Program-made: the position numbers and the translations under genes
Assembly (NCBI RefSeq): GCF_014522265.1
Contig: NZ_CP017024.1
Location: 4,350,501-4,414,500, forward strand
Source of the DNA: Pseudomonas oryzihabitans
GTDB taxonomy: Bacteria; Pseudomonadota; Gammaproteobacteria; Pseudomonadales; Pseudomonadaceae
DNA length: 64,000 nucleotides
Direction of reading: 5' to 3'
Notes under the pieces: generated by a model
Databases searched by the model: none
What the model saw: the letters and a program-made list of their open reading frames with translations, nothing else
Told to the model about the DNA's origin: nothing
Shown here: positions 1-9,682 of the stretch, piece after piece
How positions within the stretch are numbered: position 1 is the first letter of the stretch
Layout of the letters: every line of letters begins with the position of its first letter

Positions 1-1767
1 GAGCGCCGCGCCGCCTGCGCAGCCGCCGGCCGGACCCTGGCCATCCCGCTGCTGACCTCCTCGCTGGTGATCATCCTGGCCTTCTCGCCCTTCTTTCTCG
101 GCCAGACCAGCACCAATGAATACCTGAGGTCCCTGGCCGTGGTGCTGGCGCTGACCCTGCTGGGCTCCTGGGCGCTGAGCCTGACGGTGACGCCGCTGCT
201 CTGCCTGCGCCTGGTGCCGGACCCCAGTCATACCAGTACCAGCACCGACAGCGCCCTGCACCGCGGCTATCGCCGCCTGCTGGAGGTCCTGCTGCGGCAT
301 CGGCTGGCCTATCTGCTGGCCATGCTCGGGCTGCTGGCCCTGGCCACCCTCAAGGTGCTCAGCCTGCCCTACGACTTCCTGCCGCCCTCGGATCGCAACC
401 AGTTCCAGATCCCCCTGCAGCTGGAACCGGGCACCTCGGCCCAGCGCACCCTGGAACTCATGCAGGGCTTCAGCCGCTGGCTGGGCGAGGATGTCGATAT
501 CGTCGAGAGCATCGGCTACGTCGCCGAGGGCGGACCACGCATCGTGCTGGGCCTTAATCCGCCGCTGCCCGGTCCCAATGTCGCCTATTTCACCGTCACC
601 ACCCGCCCGGACGCCGATCTCGCCCAGGTCATGGCCCGGGTCGGCGAGCAGCTGACCCGGGCCTATCCCGAGGTGCGCGCCCAACCCAAGCGCTTTTCCC
701 TGGGCACCACCGAAAGCGGCCTGGCGGTCTATCGCCTGAGCGGTCCGGACGAGACGGTCCTGCGTCAGCTGGGTGCCAACCTCGCCGACCTGCTCGCCGC
801 CGTCCCCGGGACCCGCGACATCCAGGACGACTGGGGTCCGCGCCTGCTGCGCTACCAGGTCGAGGTCGACCCGGCCCGGGCCCGCGCCGCCGGACTCGAC
901 CGGCGCGACCTGGCCCAGGCGCTGCAACTGGCCGGCGACGGCCTGAGCGGCGCCCAGCTGCGCGACGGCCAGTATCCGGTCGAGATCGCGGCGCGCAGCA
1001 CGCCCCGCGGTGGCGATCCGAGCACCCTGCTGGTCTATCCCCAGGGCGGCGCCACGCCGCTACCGCTGGCGGCGGTGGCCCGGATCGAGCTGGCCAGCGA
1101 GGCCGGGGTCAAGGTCAGGCGCAACCTGCAGCGCACCCTCACGGTCAGCGCGCGCAATCCCGGCATGACCGCCGCCACCCTGGTCGCCACCCTCGCGCCC
1201 CAGTTGCCCACCCTGCAGCTGCCGCCCGGTTACCGCCTGGAGCTGGGCGGCGAGAGCGAGGATTCCGCCGCCGCCAACGACGCCCTGCTGCGCTATCTGC
1301 CGCTGGCCGCCGTGGCCATGCTGTTGCTGTTCCTCTGGCAATTCGATTCCTGGCGCAAGGTGCTGATCATCGTCGCCAGCATCCCCTTCATCCTCATCGG
1401 CGTGGCCCTGGCGCTGTGGCTGAGCGGCCATCCCTTCGGCTTCATGGCCACCTTCGGCCTGCTGTCCCTGGCCGGCATCATCGTCAACAACGCGGTCTTG
1501 CTGCTCGAACGCATAGAAGCCGAAAGGCAGGCCGGCAAGCCCCTCGTCCTGGCGCTGCTCGACGCCGCCGGCGAGCGCCTGCGGCCGATCATCATGACCA
1601 AGCTCACCTGCATCCTCGGCCTCATCCCGCTGATGCTCTTTGCCGGTCCGCTGTGGACCGGCATGGCCATCAGCATGATCGGCGGCCTGGCGCTGGGCAC
1701 CCTGGTGACCCTGGGGCTGATCCCGGTGCTCTACGCCCTGCTGTATGGCCGGCGCCAGGACAGCTGA
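1..1767 (+). CDS. RND-family multidrug efflux inner-membrane protein, C-terminal part
   Basis: The frame is open from the left edge, so the N-terminal part lies outside the window; about 588 residues are visible. It is the C-terminal portion of an AcrB/MexB-type proton-driven exporter of the inner membrane. A hydrophobic stretch at the beginning (LVIILAFSPFF) is followed by a membrane helix, a long periplasmic porter loop (FLPPSDRNQFQIPLQLEPG onward), and a closing block of membrane helices containing LLSLAGIIVNNAVLLLERIE and RPIIMTKLTCILGLIPLMLF. These features are typical of the HAE1 branch, although the subfamily and substrate cannot be set from this fragment. The adaptor and outer-membrane channel genes are not in view. 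The gene ends 45 bp before the convergent uxaA, with no clear terminator between them. Confidence 0.9.
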   Translation, partial: ERRAACAAAGRTLAIPLLTSSLVIILAFSPFFLGQTSTNEYLRSLAVVLALTLLGSWALSLTVTPLLCLRLVPDPSHTSTSTDSALHRGYRRLLEVLLRHRLAYLLAMLGLLALATLKVLSLPYDFLPPSDRNQFQIPLQLEPGTSAQRTLELMQGFSRWLGEDVDIVESIGYVAEGGPRIVLGLNPPLPGPNVAYFTVTTRPDADLAQVMARVGEQLTRAYPEVRAQPKRFSLGTTESGLAVYRLSGPDETVLRQLGANLADLLAAVPGTRDIQDDWGPRLLRYQVEVDPARARAAGLDRRDLAQALQLAGDGLSGAQLRDGQYPVEIAARSTPRGGDPSTLLVYPQGGATPLPLAAVARIELASEAGVKVRRNLQRTLTVSARNPGMTAATLVATLAPQLPTLQLPPGYRLELGGESEDSAAANDALLRYLPLAAVAMLLLFLWQFDSWRKVLIIVASIPFILIGVALALWLSGHPFGFMATFGLLSLAGIIVNNAVLLLERIEAERQAGKPLVLALLDAAGERLRPIIMTKLTCILGLIPLMLFAGPLWTGMAISMIGGLALGTLVTLGLIPVLYALLYGRRQDS

Positions 1768-1812
1768 ACGAGGCACCGGCGGCGAGGCTGTCCCCCTCCC
1801 GCGAGCTCGGGC

Positions 1813-3369
1813 TCAGGTGGTGGCGCCCAGTTGCCAGGGGACGAATTCGTTCTGCCCGTAGCCGTGCAACTCGCTGCGGCTGCGCTCGCCCGACGCCAGT
1901 GCCAGCAGCCGTTCGAAGATGAAGGCGCCGCGCTCCTCCAGTGTGGTGCTGCCGTCGACCAGGCCGCCGCAATCCACGTCCATGTCGTCGCGCTGGCTTT
2001 CCCAGAGGCGGGTGTTGGTGGCGATCTTCAGCGACGGCGTCGGCGCACAGCCATAGGCCGAACCCCGGCCGGTGGTGAAGGCGATGAGGTTGGCGCCACC
2101 CGCCACCTGGCCGGTGGCCGAGACAGGGTCGTAGCCGGGGGTGTCCATGAACACCAGGCCCGGGCTGCGCACCGCCTCGGCGTAGCCATAGACCGCCATG
2201 AGATCGGTGGAGCCGGCCTTGATCACCGCGCCGAGGGATTTTTCCAGGATGGTGGTCAGGCCACCCGCCTTGTTGCCCGCCGAGGGGTTGTTGTCCAGGC
2301 TGGCGCCGAAGCGCGCGCAATAGTCTTCCCACCAGCGGATGCGCTCCACCAGGCGTTCGCCCACCGCCGGGCTGGCGGCGCGCCGGGTGAGCAGGTGTTC
2401 GGCGCCGTAGATCTCCGGGGTTTCCGAGAGGATGGCGGTGCCCCCGGCGGCCACCAGCATATCCACCGCCCGGCCCAGCGCCGGGTTGGCGCTGATGCCG
2501 GAATAGCCGTCCGAGCCACCGCACTGCAGGCCGAGGATCAGATGGCGGGCACTGACCGGTTCGCGCGCCACCGCATTGGCCGCGGGCAGCAAGGCTTCCA
2601 CGGCGGCGATGCCCCGGGCCACGGTGGCGGTGGTGCCGCCGCTGTCCTGGATATTGAGGGTGCGCAGTCCCGCGTGCTCGCTGAGGCCCTGATCGGCCAG
2701 CAGCGTGGGGATCTGGTTGGCTTCGCAACCCAGGCCGATGAACAGCACCGCGGCGAAGTTGGGATGGGACGCATAGCCGCCCAGGGTCCGGCGCAGCACC
2801 GCCATGCCCTCACCCTGGGTATCGATGCCACAGCCGACACCATGGGTCAGGGCGACCACGCCGTCGACGTTGGCATAGGGCCCCAGCGCCGCGGGATGGA
2901 CGTCGCGGCGGAAATGGTCGGCCACCGCCCGGGCCACCGTGGCCGAGCAATTCACCGAGGTGAGGATGCCGATGTAATTGCGGGTCGCCACCCGGCCATC
3001 CGGGCGGACGATGCCGAGAAAGCTGCGCTCGATGGGCGCCGGGGCGCCGCGGGCCTCGATCCCGAAGGCGTGCTCGCGGGTGAAGTCGCCCATGGCCAGG
3101 TTGTGCACGTGCACATGGCTGCCGGCGGCGATGGCCTCGCGGGCGAAGCCGATGATCTGGCCATAGCGGCGTACCGGCGCGCCTGCGGCGATGGCGCGCA
3201 CGGCGACCTTGTGCCCGGCCGGCACCGGCTCGCGGACCTGCACGCCCTCCTCCGGCAAGTCGAGGCCCGGCACCAGCGCCTGGCGGGCGATCAGTACATC
3301 GTCTTGCGGATGCAGGCGCAGGGTGGCGCGGGCAGCGGCCGCGGCGCCGCTGCGGGTGATCAATTCCAT
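1813..3369 (-). CDS. uxaA: Altronate dehydratase (UxaA family)
   Basis: A 518-residue protein expected to dehydrate D-altronate to 2-keto-3-deoxygluconate in the cytoplasm. It has an N-terminal SAF domain (about residues 10-90, with RRYGQIIGFA and HVHVHNLA) and a large UxaA dehydratase domain containing LGLQCGGSDGYSGISANPA. Length matches the family. I chose the ATG at 3369 because a GGAG lies 6 nt before it; a GTG 12 bp upstream is the alternative. It is the last gene of the sugar-acid cluster, 90 bp after uxuA. Galactarate dehydratases share this fold, so the substrate is inferred from neighbouring uxuA and uxuB. Confidence 0.88.
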   Translation of the reverse strand: MELITRSGAAAAARATLRLHPQDDVLIARQALVPGLDLPEEGVQVREPVPAGHKVAVRAIAAGAPVRRYGQIIGFAREAIAAGSHVHVHNLAMGDFTREHAFGIEARGAPAPIERSFLGIVRPDGRVATRNYIGILTSVNCSATVARAVADHFRRDVHPAALGPYANVDGVVALTHGVGCGIDTQGEGMAVLRRTLGGYASHPNFAAVLFIGLGCEANQIPTLLADQGLSEHAGLRTLNIQDSGGTTATVARGIAAVEALLPAANAVAREPVSARHLILGLQCGGSDGYSGISANPALGRAVDMLVAAGGTAILSETPEIYGAEHLLTRRAASPAVGERLVERIRWWEDYCARFGASLDNNPSAGNKAGGLTTILEKSLGAVIKAGSTDLMAVYGYAEAVRSPGLVFMDTPGYDPVSATGQVAGGANLIAFTTGRGSAYGCAPTPSLKIATNTRLWESQRDDMDVDCGGLVDGSTTLEERGAFIFERLLALASGERSRSELHGYGQNEFVPWQLGATT

Positions 3370-3459
3370 AGGGGTCTCCACGTCAGCATTCGAGGTTGGC
3401 CTTGACCGCGCCAGTGGCGGGGTCCGGCACGGGGTATATCCAAGAGACGCCGATCCGCA

Positions 3460-4644
3460 TCAGTCATGCGCCTCTTCCAGCCGCCGCACGGCCTGTTCCA
3501 CGCCGCGCAATTCCGCCAGGCCCTTGAGCCGGCCGATCAGCGAATAGCCGGGGTTGGTCCGTCGCCCCTGGTCGTCCAGCAGCTGGTGGCCGTGGTCCGG
3601 ACGCATGGGCAGCCGCGCCCCGCCTGCGCGTTCACGGCGACGCTCCTCGCGTACCAGTTCGCGGATCACCCCGACCATGTCCACGTCGCCGTCCAGGTGA
3701 TGGGCCTCGTGGAAACTGCGCGGATCCGCTTCGCGCCGGGTCGCCCGCAGGTGGACGAAGTGAATGCGCGGCGCGAATTGGCGGGCCATGGCCACCAGGT
3801 CGTTGTCGGCGCGCACGCCATAGGAGCCGGTACAGAAGGTCAGCCCGTTGGCCGGGCTCGGTACCGCGTCCAGCAGCCACTGGGCGTCGGCGGCGGTGGA
3901 GACCACCCGTGGCAGCCCCAGCAGCGGGCGCGGCGGATCGTCCGGGTGCACCCCCAGACGAATGCCCACCTCTTCCGCCACCGGCACCACGGCCTGGAGA
4001 AAGACCGCCAGGTGCTCGCGCAGCCGCGCGGTGTCGATGCCGGCATAGGTGGCCAGCAGGGTGCGCAGGTCGGCGACCGAGTAGCCCTCCTCGGCGCCCG
4101 GCAGACCGGCGATGAGGGTACGCACCAGCTCCTCGCGCCCGGCGTCGTCGAGCCCGGCGTGATAGCGGCGCGCGCGTTCGATCTCCTCGGCGGCGTACTC
4201 GGCCTCGGCGCCCTCCCGCTGCAGGATGCAGAGATCGAAAGCGGCGAAAGCGTCCTGATCGAATCTCAGCGCCCAGCCGCCGTTGGGCAGTCGATGGGCC
4301 AACTGGGTGCGGGTCCAGTCCAGCACCGGCATGAAGTTGTAGCAGACCACGTCGATACCGCACTGGGCGAGGTTGCGCAGGCTCTGTCGATAGTTGTCCA
4401 GATAGCGCTCGCGCCCCCCCAGGCCGCGCTTGATGTCTTCGTGGACCGGGATGCTTTCCACCACCGACCAGGTCAGTCCCGCCGCCTCGATCAGCGCCTT
4501 GCGCTCGGCGATGGCCGCCAGCGGCCAGACCTCGCCATTGGGAATCTCGTGCAGCGCCGTGACGATGCCGGTGGCCCCGGTCTGGCGGATGTCGGCGAGG
4601 GAGATGGGATCGCGCGGGCCGAACCAGCGCCAGGTGTGTTCCAT
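3460..4644 (-). CDS. uxuA: Mannonate dehydratase, UxuA type
   Basis: Converts D-mannonate to 2-keto-3-deoxygluconate. The 394-residue product has the same length as E. coli UxuA and belongs to the xylose-isomerase-like TIM-barrel group. Visible family blocks are [18 protein letters not shown] near the N-terminus, [30 protein letters not shown] and MRPDHGHQL; the Cys, His and Asp in the later blocks are expected metal ligands. The start at 4644 is preceded by AAGGAG at good spacing; the open frame continues upstream but overlaps uxuB. Only 1 bp separates it from the uxuB stop, so the two are surely co-translated. A second, unrelated mannonate dehydratase (RspA type) lies in the same cluster. 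Confidence 0.95.
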   Translation of the reverse strand: MEHTWRWFGPRDPISLADIRQTGATGIVTALHEIPNGEVWPLAAIAERKALIEAAGLTWSVVESIPVHEDIKRGLGGRERYLDNYRQSLRNLAQCGIDVVCYNFMPVLDWTRTQLAHRLPNGGWALRFDQDAFAAFDLCILQREGAEAEYAAEEIERARRYHAGLDDAGREELVRTLIAGLPGAEEGYSVADLRTLLATYAGIDTARLREHLAVFLQAVVPVAEEVGIRLGVHPDDPPRPLLGLPRVVSTAADAQWLLDAVPSPANGLTFCTGSYGVRADNDLVAMARQFAPRIHFVHLRATRREADPRSFHEAHHLDGDVDMVGVIRELVREERRRERAGGARLPMRPDHGHQLLDDQGRRTNPGYSLIGRLKGLAELRGVEQAVRRLEEAHD

Positions 4645-4645
4645 G

Positions 4646-6079
4646 TCAGACTCCTTGTTCGGTGAGATCGGCAATGGCCGCGGCGATACCCGCCGTGGCG
4701 ATGCGCGCGTGGGCCCGTCGCACCGCGTCGCAAAAGACGGGTTGCGCGACCAGGGCCGGTGGAAAGACCTCGGCCAGCGCCAGCACGGCGTCCACCCGCG
4801 CCGCGCCAGCAGGCAAGGCGGCCAGGGTGGCGCGCAGGGGATCGTCCAACGCCTCGCCCTCGCCTTCACCATAGTGAATCCAGGCCGCCACGCCGAGCGC
4901 GGTACAGGCCAGCTCGCCGCCTTGCTCCAAAAGCCGCTGGGCACCCAGCAGCCAGCGCTGGGGCAGCTTCTGCGAGCCGTCCATGGCGATCTGCCGCAGG
5001 CGGTGCTGCAGGGCGTCGTTACGGAAGCGCGCGACCAGCGCCGCGGCGTAGGCCTGCAGGTCCACGCCCTCCGGCATGTCCAGGGTCGGCGCCGCCTCGC
5101 GACTCATGTAGCGGTGCACCAGAGCCGCCAGGCGTTCGTCGGCCATGGCCTCGGCCACGGTGCCGTGACCGGCCAGGCTGCCGACATAGGCCAGCAGCGT
5201 ATGACTGCCATTGAGCAGGCGCAGCTTCATGGTCTCGAAGGGGCGGACGTCCGCCACCATCTGCACCCCTTCCCGTTCCCAGTCCGGGCGCCCTTGCGGA
5301 AAGCGGTCCTCGACCACCCACTGGCTGAAGGCCTCGCCCACCACGGCGGCCGGGTCATCGCAGCCGAGGTCGCGCAGCCGCGCGAAGGCCGCCTCGTCCA
5401 TGGCCGGGACGATACGATCCACCATGCTGCACGGAAAGGCCACGGTGGTGGCGATCCAGGCCGCCAGCCCGGCGTCCTGGGCTTCGGCGAGGGACACCAC
5501 CGCCTGGCGGGTCCGCTGGCCGTTGTCCGGCATGTTGTCGCAGCAGAGCACGGTGAAGGGCGCGATGCCGGCCGCACGACGCCGGCGCAGGCCTTCCACC
5601 AGCAGCCCCGGCGCGGTGCGCGGCGCCCGCGGTTCAGCCAGGTCATGGACGATGCCGGGATCGTCGCGGCGCAGGGCGCCGCTGGCCGGGCTCAGGCAAT
5701 AGCCCTTTTCCGTCACCGTCAGGGTGACGATGCGCACCCCGGGATCGGCCAGCCGCGCCAGCAGGGCCTCGCGCCCGGCCCCACCGTCGCCGGCGTAGAG
5801 CACCTCGCGCAGGGCACCGATCTCGCGCAGCACCCCTTCGCGCCGGTTGCGGTATTCGGCCACGTGATAGCGGCCCTGCTGGGCGTTCAGGGTCTCCACC
5901 AGCGCCCGCCCCGATCTCAGGTTGGCGCTGCACAGGCCCCAGGCGCCGCCGCCGTGGCGGGCCAGGTTGCGCTCCAGGTAGACCGCCTGATGGGCGCGAT
6001 GGAAGGCGCCCAGCCCCAGGTGGACGATGCCGATGGCCGGCGCCGGATAGCGCGAGGGAATGCGCTCGAAATCGCTCAT
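4646..6079 (-). CDS. uxuB: Fructuronate reductase / mannitol dehydrogenase family protein
   Basis: An NAD-dependent long-chain polyol dehydrogenase of 477 residues. Its likely reaction is D-fructuronate to D-mannonate, the step before UxuA. The N-terminal Rossmann motif reads [17 protein letters not shown]. The family's catalytic K-x4-N-x2-H pattern appears as KLRLLNGSH. The start ATG overlaps the stop of the upstream transporter gene by 4 bp (ATGA). Mannitol and arabinitol dehydrogenases share this fold and length, so the assignment to fructuronate rests mainly on the adjacent uxuA and the hexuronate-type transporter. Confidence 0.88.
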   Translation of the reverse strand: MSDFERIPSRYPAPAIGIVHLGLGAFHRAHQAVYLERNLARHGGGAWGLCSANLRSGRALVETLNAQQGRYHVAEYRNRREGVLREIGALREVLYAGDGGAGREALLARLADPGVRIVTLTVTEKGYCLSPASGALRRDDPGIVHDLAEPRAPRTAPGLLVEGLRRRRAAGIAPFTVLCCDNMPDNGQRTRQAVVSLAEAQDAGLAAWIATTVAFPCSMVDRIVPAMDEAAFARLRDLGCDDPAAVVGEAFSQWVVEDRFPQGRPDWEREGVQMVADVRPFETMKLRLLNGSHTLLAYVGSLAGHGTVAEAMADERLAALVHRYMSREAAPTLDMPEGVDLQAYAAALVARFRNDALQHRLRQIAMDGSQKLPQRWLLGAQRLLEQGGELACTALGVAAWIHYGEGEGEALDDPLRATLAALPAGAARVDAVLALAEVFPPALVAQPVFCDAVRRAHARIATAGIAAAIADLTEQGV

Positions 6080-7353
6080 CGTACGCCTCCGGTAGCCAGC
6101 GTGGCGGGTGCCTCCGCCGGCCGCTCGGCCAGCGGCTTGACGAAGCGCGCCACGCACAGTGAACCGATCACGGTCAGGGTGCCGGCGAGCAGGAAGGCAC
6201 TGGTGAAGGCGCCAGTGAATTGCACCAGATAGCCGGTCACCGCCGGGCCGATGATGCCCGAGGTGTTGGCCAGGAAGTGCATGAAACCGCTCACCCCGCC
6301 CACCCGCGCCGCCGGCACGGTGTCCTGGATGATCGCCCAGTAGATGGCGCCGGTCAGATAGAGGAAGAACACCGAGAGCGCCACCAGGGCCACCGCGGCA
6401 TAGAGGGTGCTGACCAGGCCGGCAACGCCGATGCACAGGGCGCAGGCCAGCAGGCAGGTCACCAGCACCACCTTGCGCGAGAACATCAGGCGACCGGTCT
6501 TGCGGAACACCCAATCCGACAGATAGCCGCCCACCGCCAGGCCGATGAAGCCCAGCACCCAGGGGATCACCGTGGCGATGCTCATGTCCTTCACATTGAG
6601 GCCGTAGGCCTGGATCAGGTAGCTGGGGAACCAGGTCAGGAAGAAGAACAGGGTGTAGTTGTAGGCGAAGAACGCCAGGGCGGTGAACAGTACCGTGGGC
6701 TGGCGCAGATAGTACTTGAGCGGTCGCACCTCGGTATCCACCACGGCCACGGCGCGCTCCTCGGCGGCGATGTCGGCGGCCAGCTGACCGGTGGGCTTGT
6801 CCTTGATCCAGAGGTACCAGACCACTGCCCAGACGAAGCCGATCAGCATGATGACGACGAAGGACACCTTCCAGCCGTAGGTCACCGCGATCACCCCGAC
6901 GATGGGGCCGGAGATGGCGCCGCCCAGGGGCGTACCCGACATCGACAGGCCCAGGGTGCGACCCCGGTTGTGGGGCGCGTACCAGTTGTTGACCATCTTG
7001 CTGGTGGAGACGCTCAGGGGCCCCTCCGCCATGCCGAACAGCACCCGGATCACGATCAGCGCGGCGAAGCCCGAGGCCAGCACCGTCAGGCCGCTGAACG
7101 CCGACCAGAGCACCATGGCCAGCAGCAGCGTGGTCTTGGCGCCATAGCGGTCGGCGGCCCAGCCGCCGATGAAATTGAACGCTGCATAGCCGACGAAGAA
7201 GGCGCTGAACAGCAGCCCCATCTCCCCGGCGCCCAGCCCGAAGTCCTTCTGGATCAGGGGCGCTGCCACCGACAGCGCCGAGCGATCCAGATAGTTGACG
7301 ACCCCCGCCAGGAACAGCATGACGAGTACCAGTCCACGACCTTGTCCAGCCAT
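6076..7353 (-). CDS. MFS transporter, hexuronate/sugar-acid type (ACS family, ExuT-like)
   Basis: A 425-residue inner-membrane symporter with about 12 predicted helices. The start is NYLDRSALSVAAPLI, as in the anion:cation symporter family that includes ExuT, GarP and GudP. MFS motif A is present as GGWAADRYGAKTT after helix 2. A strong GGGAGG lies 6 nt before the ATG. It overlaps uxuB by 4 bp and is separated from rspB by 70 bp. By context it imports a hexuronate or an aldonate such as mannonate; the exact substrate is not readable from sequence. Confidence 0.88.
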   Translation of the reverse strand: MAGQGRGLVLVMLFLAGVVNYLDRSALSVAAPLIQKDFGLGAGEMGLLFSAFFVGYAAFNFIGGWAADRYGAKTTLLLAMVLWSAFSGLTVLASGFAALIVIRVLFGMAEGPLSVSTSKMVNNWYAPHNRGRTLGLSMSGTPLGGAISGPIVGVIAVTYGWKVSFVVIMLIGFVWAVVWYLWIKDKPTGQLAADIAAEERAVAVVDTEVRPLKYYLRQPTVLFTALAFFAYNYTLFFFLTWFPSYLIQAYGLNVKDMSIATVIPWVLGFIGLAVGGYLSDWVFRKTGRLMFSRKVVLVTCLLACALCIGVAGLVSTLYAAVALVALSVFFLYLTGAIYWAIIQDTVPAARVGGVSGFMHFLANTSGIIGPAVTGYLVQFTGAFTSAFLLAGTLTVIGSLCVARFVKPLAERPAEAPATLATGGVR

Positions 7354-7423
7354 TTGTTACCTCCCGCTCATTGTCTTTATTCGGTAAGGCATCGAAGCGA
7401 CGCCCCTTGCGGAGCGCGCGTTG

Positions 7424-8452
7424 TCAGGCGTTGCCACCCCACTGCACCAGCACCTTGCGTGTCTGCTCGGGATGCCTTTCGATCAGCTCGATGGCACCCG
7501 GCATCTCCTGGCTGGCCACCTGGTGGCTGATCAGCGCCGCGGCATCCAGCTTGCCCGCCGCCAGCAGCTCGATGACCCGCGGAAAGCGGCCGTTGTTGAG
7601 CCGCGAACCCACCAGGGTCAGTTCCTTCTTGATGATCTCCAGCTGCACCAGCTCGCTGGGCGTGGCGCTGAAGCCCAGCAGGCCGATGCGCCCGGCCGGC
7701 GACGCCAGCCGAACGATCTCCGGCAGCAGGGCCGGATGGCAGGCGGCGTCGACGATCAGCGGCACGCCCTCGCCGCCGGTGGCCTCGCGTATGGCCGCCT
7801 CGACGTTGGTCTCGCGGCCATTGAGGGTGCGGGTCGCGCCCAGGGTCCGGGCGGTGGCCAGGCGATCGTCCAGCACATCGGTCACGGTGATATCGGCGAT
7901 GCCCAGCGCCCTGGCCATCTGCACCAGGGTCAGGCCGATCACGCCGGCGCCGTAGATGAGCAGGGAATCCCCGGGCAGGAACTGCATCCGCTCCAGCACA
8001 TTGAGGGCGATGCTGTAGGGCTCGACCAGCGCGGCCTGGGCCAGCGGCAAACCGGGCGGCAGGCGATGGGCATTGGCCGCGGGCACGCAGACCTCTTCGC
8101 TGAAGCCGCCATCGCGGTGTACTCCCAGCACCTGCAGGCGACTGCAGACATTGGGCCGACCGATGCGGCACGGATAGCAGCTGCCGCAGGCGATCACCGG
8201 ATCGACGCAGACCGGATCGCCCACCGCCAGGCCACTCACGCCCGCGCCCAGCTCGCGCACCACGCCGGCGAATTCGTGGCCGGTGACGCGGGGAAAGCGC
8301 ACGAAGGCGTTCTGCCCATGGATGATGTGCATGTCCGAGCCGCAGATGCCGGCATAGGCCACCCCGACGCGGACCTCGCCGGGTGCCAGCGTGGGTACCG
8401 CGACCTCTTCGATGCTGAATTCGTGGGGTGCTCTGACCTGAAAGGCTTTCAT
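7424..8452 (-). CDS. rspB: Zinc-dependent alcohol dehydrogenase, RspB/sugar-acid dehydrogenase type
   Basis: A 342-residue medium-chain dehydrogenase. The catalytic-zinc region reads CGSDMHIIHGQN and GHEFAG. The structural-zinc lobe has its four cysteines (CGSCYPCRIGRPNVC). The cofactor-binding Rossmann motif is GAGVIGLTLVQMA, so NAD(P) is expected. I chose the ATG at 8452 because GAGGAA lies just upstream; an in-frame upstream ATG at 8479 has no better signal and overlaps rspA more. The pairing with an RspA-type dehydratase recalls E. coli rspAB. Related enzymes oxidise C5 of L-gulonate or L-galactonate, which is a plausible role here but is inference. Confidence 0.82.
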   Translation of the reverse strand: MKAFQVRAPHEFSIEEVAVPTLAPGEVRVGVAYAGICGSDMHIIHGQNAFVRFPRVTGHEFAGVVRELGAGVSGLAVGDPVCVDPVIACGSCYPCRIGRPNVCSRLQVLGVHRDGGFSEEVCVPAANAHRLPPGLPLAQAALVEPYSIALNVLERMQFLPGDSLLIYGAGVIGLTLVQMARALGIADITVTDVLDDRLATARTLGATRTLNGRETNVEAAIREATGGEGVPLIVDAACHPALLPEIVRLASPAGRIGLLGFSATPSELVQLEIIKKELTLVGSRLNNGRFPRVIELLAAGKLDAAALISHQVASQEMPGAIELIERHPEQTRKVLVQWGGNA

Positions 8453-8466
8453 CCGGGATTCCTCGC

Positions 8467-9678
8467 TCACCAGTGCCACAGGGTGCCATCCACCAGCCGG
8501 TTCACCGGCAGGCTGGCGCGTTGGTACGGATAACGGGCGGCGAGGTCTTCATCGATGTCCACGCCGTGGCCGGGCACCTCGCCCGGGGTGAAATGGCCGT
8601 CCGCGAAGCGATAGGCATGGGGAAAGACCTCCTCGATGCGCGCCTCGTGGGGCATGTGCTCCTGGATGCCGAAGTTGGGCACCCAGGTGTCGAAGTGCAG
8701 CGCCGCGCCCATGCACACCGGCGACAGGTCGGTGGCGCCATGGAAGCCGGTGCGCACCTGGTAGAGCGCCGCGAGGTCGGCGATGCGCCTCATGTGGGTG
8801 ATGCCGCCGGCATGCACCAGGGTGGCGCGGATATAGTCGATCAACTGCTCCTGGATCAGCTCGCGGCAGTCGTGGATGGAGTTGAACACCTCGCCCACCG
8901 CCAGCGGCGTGGTGGTGTGCTGGCGGATCAGGCGGAAGGCCTCCTGATTTTCCGCCGGGGTGCAGTCCTCCAGCCAGAACAGGTTGTATTCCTCGACCCT
9001 CTTGCCCAGCCGCCCCGCCTCGATGGGCGTCAGCCGGTGGTGCACGTCGTGCAGCAGGTGCAGGTCGTCGCCGAAGCGCTCACGCACCGCGGCGAACAGT
9101 TTGGGTACGTGATTGAGGTACTTGGCGGTGTCCCAGACGTGCTCGGCCGGCAGATCGCTGTCGGCCGGCTCGTAGCGCTCGCCTTCGCGCTTGGCCACGC
9201 CATAGGTGGTGGGAATGCCCGGCACGCCGCACTGCACTCGCACCGCGCGATAGCCCTGCTCCACATGGCGGGCGACCTCGTCCAGGCAGCTCTCGATGTC
9301 CTTGCCGGTGGCATGGCCATAGACCATCACCCGCTCGCGACTCTTGCCGCCGAGCAACTGGTACAGCGGCATACCAGCGGCCTTGGCCTTGAGGTCCCAG
9401 AGCGCCACGTCCACCGCGGCGATGGCGGTCATGGTGACCGGTCCGCGGCGCCAGTAGGCGCCCCGGTAGAGGTACTGCCAGATGTCTTCGATGCGATGGG
9501 CATCGCGACCGATCAGCGCTGGCAGCACGTGCTCTTCCAGATAGGCCACCACCGCCAGCTCGCGGCCATTGAGGGTGGCGTCGCCGAGGCCATAAAGGCC
9601 TTCGTCGGTGACGATCTTGAGGGTGACCAGGTTACGACCGGGACAGGTGACGATGACGCGGGCTTCGGTGATCTTCAT
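8467..9678 (-). CDS. rspA: D-mannonate dehydratase, enolase superfamily (RspA/ManD)
   Basis: A 403-residue enolase-superfamily enzyme with the capping domain at the N-terminus and a TIM barrel behind it. By alignment from memory to the ManD subgroup, the metal ligands are Asp211 and Glu237 (HDVHHRL and LFWLEDC) and Glu263 (VGEVFN). His213 is the expected general acid/base, and Tyr159 is a candidate partner. The loop FHGATDLSP places Ala315 at the position reported to separate high-efficiency mannonate dehydratases (Ala) from gluconate-type members (Pro). The expected reaction is D-mannonate to 2-keto-3-deoxygluconate. It sits between kdgK and rspB in one transcription unit and is evolutionarily unrelated to the UxuA-type enzyme downstream. 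Confidence 0.92.
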   Translation of the reverse strand: MKITEARVIVTCPGRNLVTLKIVTDEGLYGLGDATLNGRELAVVAYLEEHVLPALIGRDAHRIEDIWQYLYRGAYWRRGPVTMTAIAAVDVALWDLKAKAAGMPLYQLLGGKSRERVMVYGHATGKDIESCLDEVARHVEQGYRAVRVQCGVPGIPTTYGVAKREGERYEPADSDLPAEHVWDTAKYLNHVPKLFAAVRERFGDDLHLLHDVHHRLTPIEAGRLGKRVEEYNLFWLEDCTPAENQEAFRLIRQHTTTPLAVGEVFNSIHDCRELIQEQLIDYIRATLVHAGGITHMRRIADLAALYQVRTGFHGATDLSPVCMGAALHFDTWVPNFGIQEHMPHEARIEEVFPHAYRFADGHFTPGEVPGHGVDIDEDLAARYPYQRASLPVNRLVDGTLWHW

Positions 9679-9682
9679 GGCT

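Noticed and set aside
1060-1776. Minus-strand open frame opposite the RND gene
   Set aside because: Its composition is an antisense shadow (Gln, His, Gly, Asp rich) of a clear transporter gene.
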